Shown here: positions 11,819-23,800 of the stretch, one piece after another
Position numbering within the stretch: the stretch's first letter is position 1
Layout: the number at the start of each line of letters is the position of its first letter
NCBI GenBank assembly: GCA_009869945.1
Contig: WIXG01000064.1
Coordinates: 124,001 to 188,000, forward strand
Source of the DNA: Mesaphorura yosii
Taxonomy: Eukaryota > Arthropoda > Collembola > Poduromorpha > Tullbergiidae
DNA: 64,000 nucleotides
Direction: 5' to 3'
Translations under genes and position numbers: made by a program
The notes under the pieces: model-generated
The model's database searches: none
Seen by the model: the letters and a program-made list of their open reading frames with translations, nothing else
What the model was told of the DNA's origin: nothing

Positions 11819-12716
11819 ATGGATTCAACCGATCAGATTGAGGAATCAATGGACGAATCAATGGACGAAACAATGGATGAATCAATGGTTCTTGATGGTT
11901 CCGTCGAAAAAGCTCCTGAAGCAGGACCGGCGCCGAGGAAGCCTACAGTTCCACCTGGCAATAAACGAGGAAGACCTGTCAAGCTCACTCCCGGTCCGAC
12001 GACGATGCTGCCACGAAGTAGGAATTTTCTCACTCTCAAGTTACTATTCTTAGCTATGCTTGCGTATGAAAATTGTATTCGTGTGTGTAGATCGTGCTCT
12101 TGAGAGAGTTGCTAGTCCTGCGCAACACACACAAGAACTTTTTAATACAAACGAAGAAGGTGAATCAAGCTATACCGAGGATGAAACGAGTGGAATTACG
12201 GAGGAGGGTGAAAGTGGAACCGAAGAAGAGGAGTCGGAGGAAGAAGAAAATCAACTGGAGGAAGATGACGGCGCTGCTGATGAACCTGAAACTGAAGTCG
12301 TGAGGCCGGCGGCCACAGCCGCAGCTGCTGCCCAAGCACCTTTACCGAAGGCGAAGTCCAAGTCGATGGGGAAGGGACAGAAAAATATTAATATAGATGG
12401 GAAGAAAAAACGTAAAAAGGCCCAACCAAGTGCCTACACCATGTACATTTACAAGGTTCATCGCCAACTCCATAAGGACTTGACAGTTTCAAACAAGGCA
12501 ATGGAAATATTGAACTCATTCACCAATGACATGTTCGAAAGAATCGCCACCGAAGCAGCAAGTCTGGCTAAACTTAATCGCAAACACACTTTGGGGTCAC
12601 ACGAGGTTGCAACTGCGACTCGATTGATTCTCGGATACAATTCTCTTGGCGACCATGCTATAGCTGAAGGAATGAAGTCATTGGCTTTGTATCAACGTAG
12701 TATTGAGAAAGAGTGA
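11819..12716 (+). CDS. Divergent histone H2B variant with AT-hook and acidic N-terminal extension
   Basis: Exons 11819-12017 and 12091-12716 join in frame across a 73-nt intron (CGAA/GTAGG to GTGTGTAG) to give 274 residues. The last ~105 residues are an H2B histone fold: KKRKKAQPSAYTMYIYKVHR aligns with the canonical H2B KKRKRKESYAIYIYKV region, followed by NKAMEILNSFTNDMFERIA and SLAKLNRKHTLGSHEVATAT. The C-terminal helix ends in IEKE. Canonical H2B is about 125 residues and intronless. Here about 165 extra residues precede the fold: MDES/MDET repeats (10-23), an AT-hook-like KRGRPVK (49-55), a Glu/Asp-rich block (about 90-132) and an Ala-rich stretch. A poly(A) signal rather than only a histone stem-loop context suggests replication-independent expression. 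Such divergent H2Bs are usually germline-specific; that is inference. The extension is acidic, unlike the basic tail of normal H2B. Confidence 0.88.
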
Positions 12717-13036
12717 GACAGAATTGTGTAGTCTCCCATTCTTCATCATACTAATTTTTTAATCTAAATCAACTTTCCTTTCTCATGTCAAGAGTAATTT
12801 CGAGTAATTTGAATCCTTCCTAGTACGTAAAACCTAATTTTAGCATTTTTACCTTTCGAGCACGATTTTATCAACTATTTTAACTTGGTTTTAACTCTGC
12901 GCTTCAGTCTGGAAGCCGAATCATTTTCTTAAAGCATTTCACTGCAACAGAAGTAACATCGTAATAGTATTTAAAGCGTTTAGTACGTATGAATGCATCT
13001 AGTTTGTAAGTTCCAAATTCAAAAACCTGAAAGATG

Positions 13037-13042
13037 AATAAA
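13037..13042 (+). other. Poly(A) signal of the H2B variant gene
   Basis: AATAAA about 320 nt after the stop codon. It indicates a polyadenylated mRNA, in contrast with replication-dependent histone genes. Confidence 0.5.
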
Positions 13043-13609
13043 AGTTGAAATATTTGATTTCATGCAAAACCACGCCTGATAATTCGGAGAAATTTTTGTT
13101 TATTAATGAAATTGCCATAAACTACTCTTGCTAGAAGGGGGACTTCTGGTTGTGCAGTTGGAAGTATAGTTGTTTGGTATTTCATCAGAATCATCTGCAA
13201 AGAAGCAGGCGCAATATATTTGCACAGATGGTTATTCCGATGCTCACAACCAGAGGCTATTAATTCGTTCGCTTCTTGCTAATTTTAATCAACACATGCC
13301 AATAATGACTATTACTATTAATTTCCACATAAAGTCAGAGTGTAAGTCGAATTACAATCAAAACCACAATTTTGAATTGAACTGCAACTGGATTCAATTC
13401 AATTTAATTTAGTTTTATTAAGTGTCAAATGAGTCAATAATCACATACTGCGGATTTGGCGGATTTACGACTTATTGCATTGAGCACTTGCACCAGTTCG
13501 TTTCGCAATTTGTCTTGCGTCAATTAATTTTAAAGTGCGACAACAAATCATTTCACCGAATTGGGCCAATGTCTTATCTGGAATTGCTTGAATCATGAGC
13601 TTGCTCAGA
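13043..13609. other. Intergenic, no gene recognised
   Basis: AT-rich sequence between the H2B poly(A) signal and the DPBB promoter; nothing else recognised. Confidence 0.5.
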
Positions 13610-13617
13610 TATAAATA
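13610..13617 (+). promoter_or_regulatory. TATA box of the DPBB protein gene
   Basis: TATAAATA about 107 nt upstream of the start codon at 13717, predicting transcription from about 13640. Confidence 0.65.
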
Positions 13618-13716
13618 CGCCGAGAACTCCACCGATAATCATTCGAATTTCGAATTGAATTAACTAACCTATTTTTGCAACTCAAAAGCCCCAAGTACTC
13701 TTAGCAGCGTTTCAAA

Positions 13717-14630
13717 ATGTACCCAACAACATTTGTTTGTCTCATTATAGCTGCCGGGATCGCAAGCGTTCGAGGCGACTGCTGGAACACCGGCTGTCAA
13801 TTGAACACCTGGGCTGTGACTGGGTGCGCGCAATATGGACGAGTTGAGACTGCACGCAGTCCCTGCAATGGCGGCTACATTTTCACTTGCTGCACTGGTG
13901 GGGGTCAAACGTCGACATCGGCACCCGCACCGGCACCCTCTCCAGCACCTGCACCAGGACCTTCGGGCGATTGGAGTGAGTTAAAATTACAATTTATCGT
14001 AAAGCCTAGACATTTTGTAGCACAAATGGATTTGTTTGGGCAGAAACCGGGGACATCACATATTACAACCTTGGGATGACTGCTTGCGGCCAAACGTTCA
14101 CGGACAATGGTAAATATACACGCATTGGTTATATTTGTATGTAGATTGTCTGTATTGTCCGCCATATTTGTCTGCCCTTTGGCTAGAATCAGGTTTTTCT
14201 TGTCTGTTCTTACGGCAAATACACACGCATTGGTTTTCTGTTACCCTCATGCAAACGAGCTCGCACCCCCCACCCCAGACAAACGTCGCCCTGAAACTGT
14301 ACATAAAAGAACCGTTGCAGACAAATCCCTCCTCTTGTAGACAAATGGCCGCAGTTGATTTCAAATTCTCCAACATATCCCACTTTTTTTTTAGATCTTG
14401 TCGCTGCCATCGCTTTCAGCTACTGGACAGCCGCTAATCCCAACCTCGACCCAATGTGCGGTAGACAAGCTCTTGTACAAGACCCTGCATCGGGGAAGAG
14501 CGTGACCGTGAGAATCTTCGACAAATGTGGTGGATGCAAAGCTGGCGACATTGACTTGTCCCCAGCTGCTTTCCAGCAACTTCGTGACTTTGGAGTCGGA
14601 AGATTCCAAGGGCAGTGGAAATTCATTTAA
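13717..14630 (+). CDS. Secreted expansin-like double-psi beta-barrel (RlpA/EG45-type) protein
   Basis: Three exons are visible. Exon 1 (from 13717) encodes a signal peptide (MYPTTFVCLIIAAGIASVRG), a six-cysteine module of about 40 residues ending in FTCC, and a Pro/Ala linker (SAPAPAPSPAPAPGPS). Exon 2 (about 14021-14109) and exon 3 (14395-14630) encode a DPBB domain: GDITYYNLGMTACGQTFTDN, then NPNLDPMCGR, VRIFDKCGGC and DIDLSPAAFQQL, ending GQWKF. The Asp after IF and the GDITYYN/CGG motifs are those of fungal, bacterial and plant DPBB proteins. Its role would be non-hydrolytic loosening of polysaccharide or inhibitor-like binding. The exon 1-2 junction is a problem: donor A/GTGAGT (13975) and acceptor TTGTAG (14020) leave the DPBB frame one base out, and no other GT-AG pair I tried works. 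Either a base is missing, the junction is unusual, or the gene is damaged. Such genes are rare in animals; acquisition is likely. Confidence 0.75.
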
Positions 14631-14705
14631 GGTCTTACATTCCTTTCGGTTGCATTGATGGCTTTGATCCCGTATCAAATCTTGTAGTCTCGTTTTTTCT
14701 AGTCA

Positions 14706-14711
14706 AATAAA
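14706..14711 (+). other. Poly(A) signal of the DPBB gene
   Basis: AATAAA 76 nt after the stop codon. Confidence 0.5.
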
Positions 14712-15332
14712 GATGGTTGAGTTTAAGTGACGGCGGCATTTCCAGGTCGAAGTAAAAAATCGTCTTCATTTGCACAAGACGTGGCTTGCTTGCATTTACA
14801 AGTTGGTCGTGAATGCTGCCTAGCCAAGCCCAGGGTAATGAAGAGAAAGCAGAAGCCACCTCGCGCAGCCTGGCTGATTCAATTTCCTGAGACGATTTGC
14901 ATTGAAGAGAACCACAATTTCCCAAACAAGAATGCTGAACTTTGACTTTGGATTCGTCATTGTTCAAGACGGGAAGCACTGCAGAAGCCAATAATCAATG
15001 AAATGAACAGCAATCCGCTCGCAGAATTTAGGAATCGGAACAAGGAGTCTAGTTTATGAAATTCAATGGCATGTCCAACACTACAAAAACAAAAAGAACA
15101 TGGCAAAGGTTACTCCTGAAATACTGCAATTACATCGATTCCATAATTTACACGGGCTAATTTACTAGAAAATGTCGACTAGCAAATAACATAACATGAT
15201 TAGAACTATAATTGAAGACTAACAAAGAATAAAAATGGCTAAAAGGTAAAATCGTCTTGATGTTAAAACTAAAACAATGAGGTTCCAGATTTACATGCGA
15301 GAAAACATCGAGTCATCGAGTACGGGAAATGT
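14712..15332. other. Intergenic between convergent DPBB and Piwi genes
   Basis: Contains the 3' flank of both convergent genes; no further gene recognised. Confidence 0.5.
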
Positions 15333-18300
15333 TCAAAGGAAGTGCAACTTGTTGCTGAGGCTATCGGCCGGAGCGCCACCAAGCGCCATTCCAGCGAGGA
15401 AGGCCAGCTTGTGAGCATACTGACAAGGAGCGGGGACTGCAACAGTGCCAGACCAGTTGTAGTACATGTGACACATTTTGTAGGTCAGACGTTGAATCTT
15501 GTCAGCGTCCAAGTCTCCAGAGTCGACCATCACGTTGTAAGAACAGGGACTCACAGTGCCTTGTCTGGCAGCAGCAGAGACCAAATAGAAGTCGTAGCGT
15601 TCAGGGAGTGTGATGGTATCGTCCACAATGGTTCCTGGACAGGGATTCTCATTTGAATTGGTGTTGAAGATGCGAATGTTGATTCTCTTGGTCACGACGA
15701 TGTATGTGAGCTTGGGTGGTTTCAAACCGGCATTTACATAGTAGCGTTCTAATGATGCTTTGATTTGACTTGTTTCGACATCATGCACGTAGCGGAGTTG
15801 ACCATCGCCAACGCCGTCACGATACACGATGATTCTCTCAGGAAGGGTTCCATTCTCGGCGTGGTAAGCGTCTACGCACTCTGAAAATGCGAAATATAAC
15901 ATCACTGTTTAGGTGCACAATTCTTCATGCGTTCCAACTCTTAAAGAAGTGGCCAAACTTACTATTCATATCCAATGCAAGGTTGTTTCCCAGTTCTTCC
16001 TGCCCATTGTGGCTGGAGATGGTGCTGAAGTATCTCGAGAAGCTTTCGTTGACAGTGGCCACAATCGCTCCTATCGCCGACCGTTCTCCTAGCTTCGTAA
16101 CTCCACCACCACGATAAGCATCGAAGCCAACGACCATGCATTTCTATAACCAAACACAAATGCAAAAATATGAATTCAAGAAATTCAGAGCCTTGCTCTT
16201 CTTCAGTTGAGAAGTTAGGAATTAGCGTATCCGCCATACCTTCACAGGAATTATGACACTCCATGGTTCTCCACCAAGCTTGGCGTTGATCTGAACCATA
16301 ACCTTGGTAGCAATCGACATCAGCCCTTTGTTTGTCAAATTCTTTGCCAGGAAGCATTGGGATGGAACTGTAATAAAGAAAAGTTTAACTAAGGGCTTAA
16401 TTGTTAATACGAAACTGAGCATGAGTACGGGATCATTATTTGACCGTACTCACGTGAATACATAGTCATACTCATATTGAAGAACTGATTGTTAATTCCA
16501 CCCTGAATCTGAGCGTCGTCGTCTGAATTCTAAATTGGCCTTGGGACAGAAAGAGATACAAAACAAATGCAACTTACGTCCCATGTTCACACTCAGTCTC
16601 TTTTTGACAACTGAGTACAGGTCCAGCTTGTTGTTTGGAAGAATGACGAAAAGAAGTTGGAGGTTATTTTTGGAGGTTGCGGCATCCACGGCGGACAGAT
16701 AGCTTGCACTTCTTCCGTCCGGAATTTTGATTCTGTAAATAAAGAAATGAGTATTGATTAGTATTGGACATAATTGAAATGCGAAACTTGAATGAAATGA
16801 ATGAAAAATGAAAGTTGGCTTACATGTCAAGTGGTGGACGAATGTTGAGTCCCAGCGGTCTTGCGACTTGAGTCATGAGTCTAATCAAGTTGTCAACGTT
16901 TTGAGCATCGCGTTGAGGTACCAAAATTGCCCATCTTTCCAAGTTGATGCACTTCAGCATTTGACGCTCTACAAAGAAAAGAAGAATGTGTTAATTCAAA
17001 GCCATAAACAAACGAGAAAGCCTAAATTATTGTTCTATGGGTCTATTTAAATGACTTGGCTTACTTCTAAACGCCATAGTCCAATCTGCCTTTTCGTTTG
17101 GTCGTTCAGGCTTGTTATCTCCTCCTGGTCCAAAGACAATCCCTTCCCTTGGCAGGATTCGCCCTTGGCATCTTGTCAGGTCGTTTGAAAATTCAAGGCC
17201 CCATCCAGTTAATTCTTTGATAAGCACTGGTTTTGACTGCAGGTCTCGCATGAAGGACTTGATAGCCTCGATTCGCTTTGGAGGGATCATGTGAAGATGC
17301 TCAGCCAAGGCTTTCATGAGAGTGAAGTTTGCTCGCATGTCATCCGTGAGACCCGTCATCTGACACAATTCTGGAACCAGAAGCACTCTTTGTTTCTCTT
17401 CTTTGCCACCATGGATATCCTTCTGTTTGGCTTCCACCACCAACAAAGGCTGGTCGAAATCAGTGACGTTTTTGTTGTAGCGTTTTGCAAAGTAGTCCAC
17501 GAACGTGACTTGAACTCCCTTCTGGTCGAATGTGCTTCTGGGGTTCAGGGACCACTTAATGTCGTCAACACGATAGGTTTTGTTGTTGTAACTGGTGAGA
17601 ACGATGCTGCCAACCAGAGCTTTAGTATTCTCCTTGAAGTCACCCGGAGCACTCTGCAGTCTTCGAAGGACGTCCAAACAGGTTTCCGACCGAACAACTT
17701 TGTGGGTGACTTCCACGCAGAGCAGGACTTCTTTCTCGTGGCTTCTGATTGCAGTGATATATCCTGGCCAAAGTTCAAGCTTAAACTGATTGAATTTGAT
17801 GCCCTTCGAGGGGTTGTAGAAATTTCTTCCCAATTGATTCAATTCCAGTCCAAATAAGCATTTTCGGAGCATCACGTTATAGAATTGCATGTACATGGAG
17901 TCGCCGGGGATCAGCTTGTTGACAAATTTGATTGCTGCAAAGATGTCGCAGTCCATGAGATCATCATGGGCTTTGACGACGAGGGACAGTTCTTTGTTGG
18001 AGTACAATGTTGTTCCATCGTACAGAAAGCATCCGATTTGCTCCTTGTTTTTGTGAATGATCTTCTTTCGAAAACCGACGCTGTCAATTTCAACTGAGAA
18101 TTGGACAGAATGCGTGTACAGACACCAATCGCACTCCTTCTTCAATGCAAAGTAATTGCTTAGAAGTGGAACGACATCACCAACTTTGCCTTGCTTGACT
18201 GTCCCCTCCGGTTTGGTGTGAATAAATTCGTACTTGTCAGCTCTGAATCCACGGGTTGAGACAATCTTTCCGGCGTGTCCACCAATTGCACCAGCAAGTC

Positions 18301-18553
18301 TCGCCCCTTGATGTTTCGGACCAGCTTCAGCCATCAGGGACACCAGGTCTCGTTTCTGTTGCGTCAGGGCGAGTTGTTCAAGCTCGCCTGGCAAGCAGGT
18401 GCTGGGGTCGATTTCTTCACGAGGTGCAGCAGTCAAGCCAATTGCTGCAGCCATCTGAGCCTCCGTCGCTCGTCGGGATCGAAGACGAGTGCCACGACCT
18501 CTGCCACCCGAACCAGAGCCCCCCGAACCACTGCCACTGGCTTGGCCTTCCAT
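15333..18553 (-). CDS. piwi: PIWI-clade Argonaute (Piwi/Aubergine-like)
   Basis: Six coding exons, 17065-18553, 16824-16968, 16578-16732, 16240-16367, 15963-16143 and 15333-15880, all join in frame with GT-AG introns of about 80-200 nt to give 881 residues, the usual Piwi length. Piwi proteins bind piRNAs and silence transposons in the germline. The N-terminus is Gly/Ser/Arg-rich ([13 protein letters not shown]), resembling sites of arginine methylation read by Tudor proteins. PAZ lies at about 250-380, MID about 480-630 and PIWI about 630-870. MID has [11 protein letters not shown]. The slicer residues are present: Asp in VVGFDAYRG (about 647), Glu in HNGQEEL (about 688), Asp in [13 protein letters not shown] (about 721) and His in CQYAHKLAF (about 856). 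The protein ends LSNKLHFL, as the family does. It is probably catalytically active. I cannot say which Piwi paralogue it is. Confidence 0.95.
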
Positions 18554-19295
18554 CTTCTTTCAGTTCTTGTTAATAAGAGGAAACCAGAAGTTGAGCAAAG
18601 AGTAAACTGAATGCCAATACAAGCTCGTGAGTATTAAAAGGTAAGCGTCAGCCAAGAGCTCAGTCGAGACGATGTTTTCTCAGCAAAAGTAAAATCAGGA
18701 ATGAAGAATTTCTGATACGGACCTTCAAACGAAAACTTCGGTTGTAACCTCCTTGCCCAAGCACTCCAAGAAATTTGACTGTTTGGATAGTTCTTTGTCT
18801 TCCAACATATCCAAATCACGCGGCGTTTCTACGTGGTCTGATTAGGCAGGTCTTAATTTGAAAACCATTCAAATTGATCATTCAAATAAAATATAAACTC
18901 TGCGCAACCTCGCATGAAACACATTGGGACGGTTGAATTGGAACGGGCTAATCATATGTCCGTGTAAATGCAAAGTCTTGGAAATAGAAATCCAATGACC
19001 TCGCCGATTACCGCCTGGGAAGCTTGCAACCAATTCAATCAGGTCCATGTAATCTTCCATTAATCTGAGGTTATTGTGAACCTGAACACGGAAGTGCAAA
19101 CGAATAGTAAAATAAACGAAACTGGACGACGTAAACTCGAGTTGATTAAGCTGTGGTTTGAAACCGATACACAAAGTTCAATTTTATTTAGATTCAGATT
19201 CAGATTACAGGGTAGAAAGAAAGAAATAGAGCAGAGGATTTTTCAAAGGGGCAAAAATGAAATTCTGAATTTATTGCTTATCAGTTCGTACAATA
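18554..19295. other. Intergenic, Piwi promoter side and TSSK 3' flank
   Basis: No gene recognised. It holds the upstream region of the Piwi gene and the 3' flank of the kinase gene, both on the minus strand. Confidence 0.5.
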
Positions 19296-20828
19296 TTAGG
19301 ACTTATGGTTCATGGCGTGTTCTGATACTTGGATTTTACTGCCTTTGTGCAGATGTGAGACTTTCACATCTCCTTCCGTTGGTACGAATGGCTTGACTTC
19401 TACCGTATCGGCGTCAACGATTTTCACTGGCACAGGCGAAATTTCTGGAGTCTGGCTTGGCGAAGGAACATCAGCTTCCGGACCAGGAGGTGCATGAGTT
19501 TGACCTCCGGACTGGGCTTCGTGTGTCGGCTGCATCGCTGCAACGGTTTTCGGTTTGGGGGCAGGTTGATTGATTGCCAGACGGGAAGCTTCATGTCGAT
19601 CCAGTTGCAAATCTATGTTTGAGCCTTTTTGGATCCATGCATCTATCCATAACTCCATCACTGGTTTGCGGCGCTCGGGAATGGGCTCCAACAGCACATA
19701 AAGAAATGCCTTGACGTCAGGAGACAGCAAATCTTTCATCTGCGAACAGCACTTGCCTCAGAAAAAATTCCACAGAAGCAGTTCTTTAAAGTAAAAGGAG
19801 TATCTGTACTTTATTGCGAAATTTCCACTGGCGGCTCATTTGGCAGTCATACAGCTTTCTCAGACTTGCGTCGTCAAACGGCATAGATTTATTGAGCATC
19901 ACAAAGAGGATTACGCCGATGGACCAAAGATCAGCTGCTTTGGGCTCATACGGCTGCCCTCTGATTATTTCCGGCGGTGCATAGGAGACAGATCCACAAA
20001 ATGTCTCACACTTTCCTTCACCAGGAAGAATGTAACGGGCAAAACCAAAGTCCGATATTTTTATGTTGAATGACTTTGTGAGAAGGATATTTTCGCCTAC
20101 ATAATTTGCATGAGTTACAGATTATCATTGTTTGTAAACTAACGTCAGTGCAGGTGCAGGCACGAACAGTCGGGTTGCTGCTTACATTTCATGTCGCGGT
20201 GTGCGATGTTGCGTTCGTGAAGGTAATGCATGCCTGGGTCACAAAAACTTTGTCAGTGCTGTATAATTATAGAATGAAATGCTTAAGCTTATCTCTGCGG
20301 ACCACGAATGACTTGACAAAACCAAATTCGGCACTGCTTCTCTCGAATAGCGCCGTTCTGCTTGATAAAGTCGAGCAGGTCTCCATTCTCACAGAATTGC
20401 ATAAACAAGAAGTATTTGTGCTTCCGCTGCAAAATGCTGTGAATACGGATCAAGTTTTGGTGGTTGATGCGACTCATAACTTCAACCTCACGTGGAAAGA
20501 ATCTTCGAAGGAAATCTCTTGGAGCGGACGCACCGTCGATTACTTTGCATGCCAGCTTTTGCTTTCGATCCTTAATGTGCGGCTCAGAATACTCGGAGAG
20601 ATAAACCTGAAAGGTATGCGAGTCAAAACAAAAACCGCCTGCGACTGAGCAGGCAACAAAGTTAGGTGGACAATTTAGCACCTTTGCATAAGACCCTTCG
20701 CCCAGAAGTTTACCCAATGTGTATCCTCTTCTCCATAAAATCTTCTCGTCAGAATTTGCATGCTTCGCTCCGGGAGGTTGTTCCACCGACTCGCCGCTTT
20801 CATTGTCCAGATTTTGCAACTGTGGCAT
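19296..20828 (-). CDS. TSSK-like serine/threonine kinase
   Basis: Five exons, 20682-20828, 20303-20606, 20186-20233, 19810-20096 and 19296-19739, join in frame to give 409 residues. The kinase domain runs from about 36 to 290: glycine loop LGEGSYAKV, catalytic Lys70 in LACKVID, HRD (162-164) in NIAHRDMKCEN, DFG (182-184) in SDFGFARY, and the activation segment ending in SYAPPE. The PREVEVMSRINHQNLIRIH and NGDLLDFIKQNGAIRE segments match the testis-specific serine kinase family, which acts in spermiogenesis. All catalytic residues are present. A Pro-rich, mostly disordered tail of about 120 residues follows. The exon 2 donor (CGTG/GTCCGC) is weak; I chose it because it preserves RGMHYLHERN. 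It could also belong to a related CAMK-group family. Confidence 0.88.
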
Positions 20829-23800
20829 TTTACCATTCAGCTAATGCTCAGCGGGATTGAATTCTAATCTCACTAGCCGCCAACTTTGTTTGTTGCCTCT
20901 ACCGATGGAGTAATTTTGGAGGCCATTCTTGATCGCTTCACATGACAAGTTGGGCCCATACATGGCTTTCCATAAAAGGAATCTGAATTGCTTGCTGTCA
21001 AAGTCACAGATGGCAATATGGAAATGGCAAGGTTACTCAGGATACTTTCCATTACCTACGATTTCTTTAAAAAAAGCTTAGAATTTATTCTTCTACTTGA
21101 AGTCACAAATCAAAAGAATCGGTACTTCAGGATTGGAATATTCCATCGTTCGCAGTAATAAGAATACAATAGGGCCTCGTAAAAGTAATGATTGTAAAAA
21201 CATAAGAAATCAAGATGACAAGAATAACCCCAGAACGTCAGAGTAGAAACGATAAGCGAGAAACAAAAACGTTTCATTTCCATTGCACATGATATGGCTA
21301 TTTCACTATTCTAGTAAATCTAACATTAAAATATGCGTCCAACATGACACTAATTTTATCAGTGTCCCTGACTAGCTCGATTGTAGTCATTTCATTTTTA
21401 GCGCTAAGATAATCATAAATCCCGTATTAATCCCTGCCTACTAAATTGCACAAACTGTTTTGTCGTCGTTGATTCTTTCTTCAATGCATTACTGAAAATA
21501 AGATGCTAAGTTAGCTGAACCGACTTGTCTCTTCTCATAGTATCACAATATGATTACGCCTAGTGTCTACGAGTATGCAGCCGTTTTCTACTCCCTGACA
21601 GATTAAAATGCACGCTTAAGCCTAAGTGAGACGCAATTCTTTAAAATCTTTGGTTTTCTTAATTCCGAGTACGCTTAACTTAATTAGCCTTACTGATTCG
21701 TACGTAATTGGTATAATAGTGAATTTTGTATGCACGATGTGTCCGTGGATTAGACCTGTCGCATAAATCTTCTCCAGTTTAACTCCGTAGTTGGTAGTTG
21801 GTATTTGCCGTTTCAGAACCAGTAAAGATCTTTACTCGAGGACTCTTGAGCAGAGGACTCCAGACCTGCAACCATGAAAAACAACATAAATTAATTACAG
21901 CGTTCACTGTCACTCGCTAGCAAGTTTTGGTTTCTATTTCTATCTGCACTTCAATTTCCATGAAATATGATTCAATTACATTTGTCATCGAATAAGCGGA
22001 CGAGCTGCCGTTGCTTTATTGCTTGCCATTACCCACGTCTCACGTATCGTGCACAAACCAATGGTGAAAGTAAAACAAATCGAAGGAGAAAATAGAAATG
22101 GCCACTAGAACGGAAAAGTAGGCGGAGTGTCACTTCTCTTGTGTTTTATTGGAAAAACCTGTTCGAGATAGGGGGATTCAGCCATGCCGTGCTTTGCGTT
22201 GTAGTGAAATATACACGATTTCTATACCGCAAGCAAATAATCAACGTCAATCCTTGCAGAAGCATAAGCACCACGATATGCAGTAGTGAAAGTCTGTATT
22301 CCCAGTCCTCCGTGCGGACTGCGGTGGAAATTGTGGAAAATGAAAGGGAAAAGCATGACGCAGACCCGGTGATGGAAATTACGTGCCTTGCCTCTGCCAA
22401 CGTCAACCATCCTGCATGTGGTATGAACTCAGAACTGAGAGTCCACAGGCCGCAGTCCGCAGAGGACATGCAATAATGTCATGAGAGGGAAGCGTACTCT
22501 TCACGGGGGGAAACTTTTATTTGATTCCCATCTCCGTGCGTAATTGTTATTATTATTGGCGACTTCAATCAAATGTCCTTCGTTGCACGTCATGCATGGC
22601 CAGTATAGAATTCTCTGAAACCAAGACACGTATTACAGCGAAGCGTTCGGCGAACTGAGACATGTAATGCACTGGCAAGTAAGAAAAATGAGGGCCATTC
22701 AGTCAACTTTCTTCAGTAAAGGCTGTCCGGGACCTCAAATGTTAATCTCACCGTGTCAATTGCTTTTAGCTTTGAAGCAAATTCTTTGAAGAATCGACAA
22801 AATACTCAAACACTCTTATGCAAACGAAACAGTTCTAATTCTTATGATATATCATAGCCGTTTCGCATAATTACATTGATATTCATGTTCCCACATTTCG
22901 TATTCATAATACTTTCGATTAGCTTTCCACATCCGCGTTGCACGTCCTTTTGTACTTTTCGTAATAATGACGATGATGATCTGCAGCCGGGAAGCAGGCA
23001 AGGCAGCAAATGCGCGTAATACAAAGAGATGAGAGAGAAAGAACAGAGAAGAGCAGGGCATGAAAAACTAATAAAATGACATTATGAGTTCTGCCATTAA
23101 TGTAGAAGGGACGGGCGAATTCGAGCGAGAGAGCAGGGGCAGAAGCGCAGAGCATATTTTTCTGTGCCCGCATGCACGCAGTGCTACTTGAACAATAATG
23201 ACTTTTACTCACCCGTACGTAATGAGAATCATACGGCATTTAGGAACTCGTGCTGTACTGCACGGCAAAATCATTATTGCTTATTACTGTGAAGAGACTC
23301 CGCTCGCAATCATCTGATGATATAAATAGGGAATTGGAACATATTAAAAAGTAAAGACCCATATCATACGACTGTATATTGTGCAGGCTCAATATCGCGT
23401 CGAAACGCGTTCCTTGTCCTTCTGCTCAATGAATTTTATTAAATTACAGACGAGCACACATGAATTTTTGTTGGGTTCATCGATCCGAATGATTCCTCCG
23501 TTCATGAATCACAACTGTTTAATTAAAATTTAGTTATTAATATATCTGCTCCTCGCATGTGTTCGTACTTTTGGAACACGTGAAGATGCTTTGAATTTAT
23601 ACTTCGTAATAAGTAATGAATTTTTAATTTGCGTATGCTCATTTGCATAGAAAGTAATTTAAATTGCTTGAAGGTCATCTGTCATTCATCATCAGTTATC
23701 GGTTTGAATAGTTCGATGGTCCTTTATGTATAGAATTCCGGTCAGCGAATAGCGCCGCAAACTTTATTGAAAATGAAGAAAATAACCAAAATTCGATAGT

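Noticed and set aside
17291-17857. 188-codon plus-strand ORF inside the Piwi gene
   Set aside because: Antisense shadow of the Piwi first exon, which has clear homology.
20106-20648. 180-codon plus-strand ORF
   Set aside because: Antisense shadow of the kinase exons 2-3 and an intron.
22141-22476. 111-codon ORF with a 107-codon antisense ORF
   Set aside because: Sequences look random in both strands; typical shadow ORFs.
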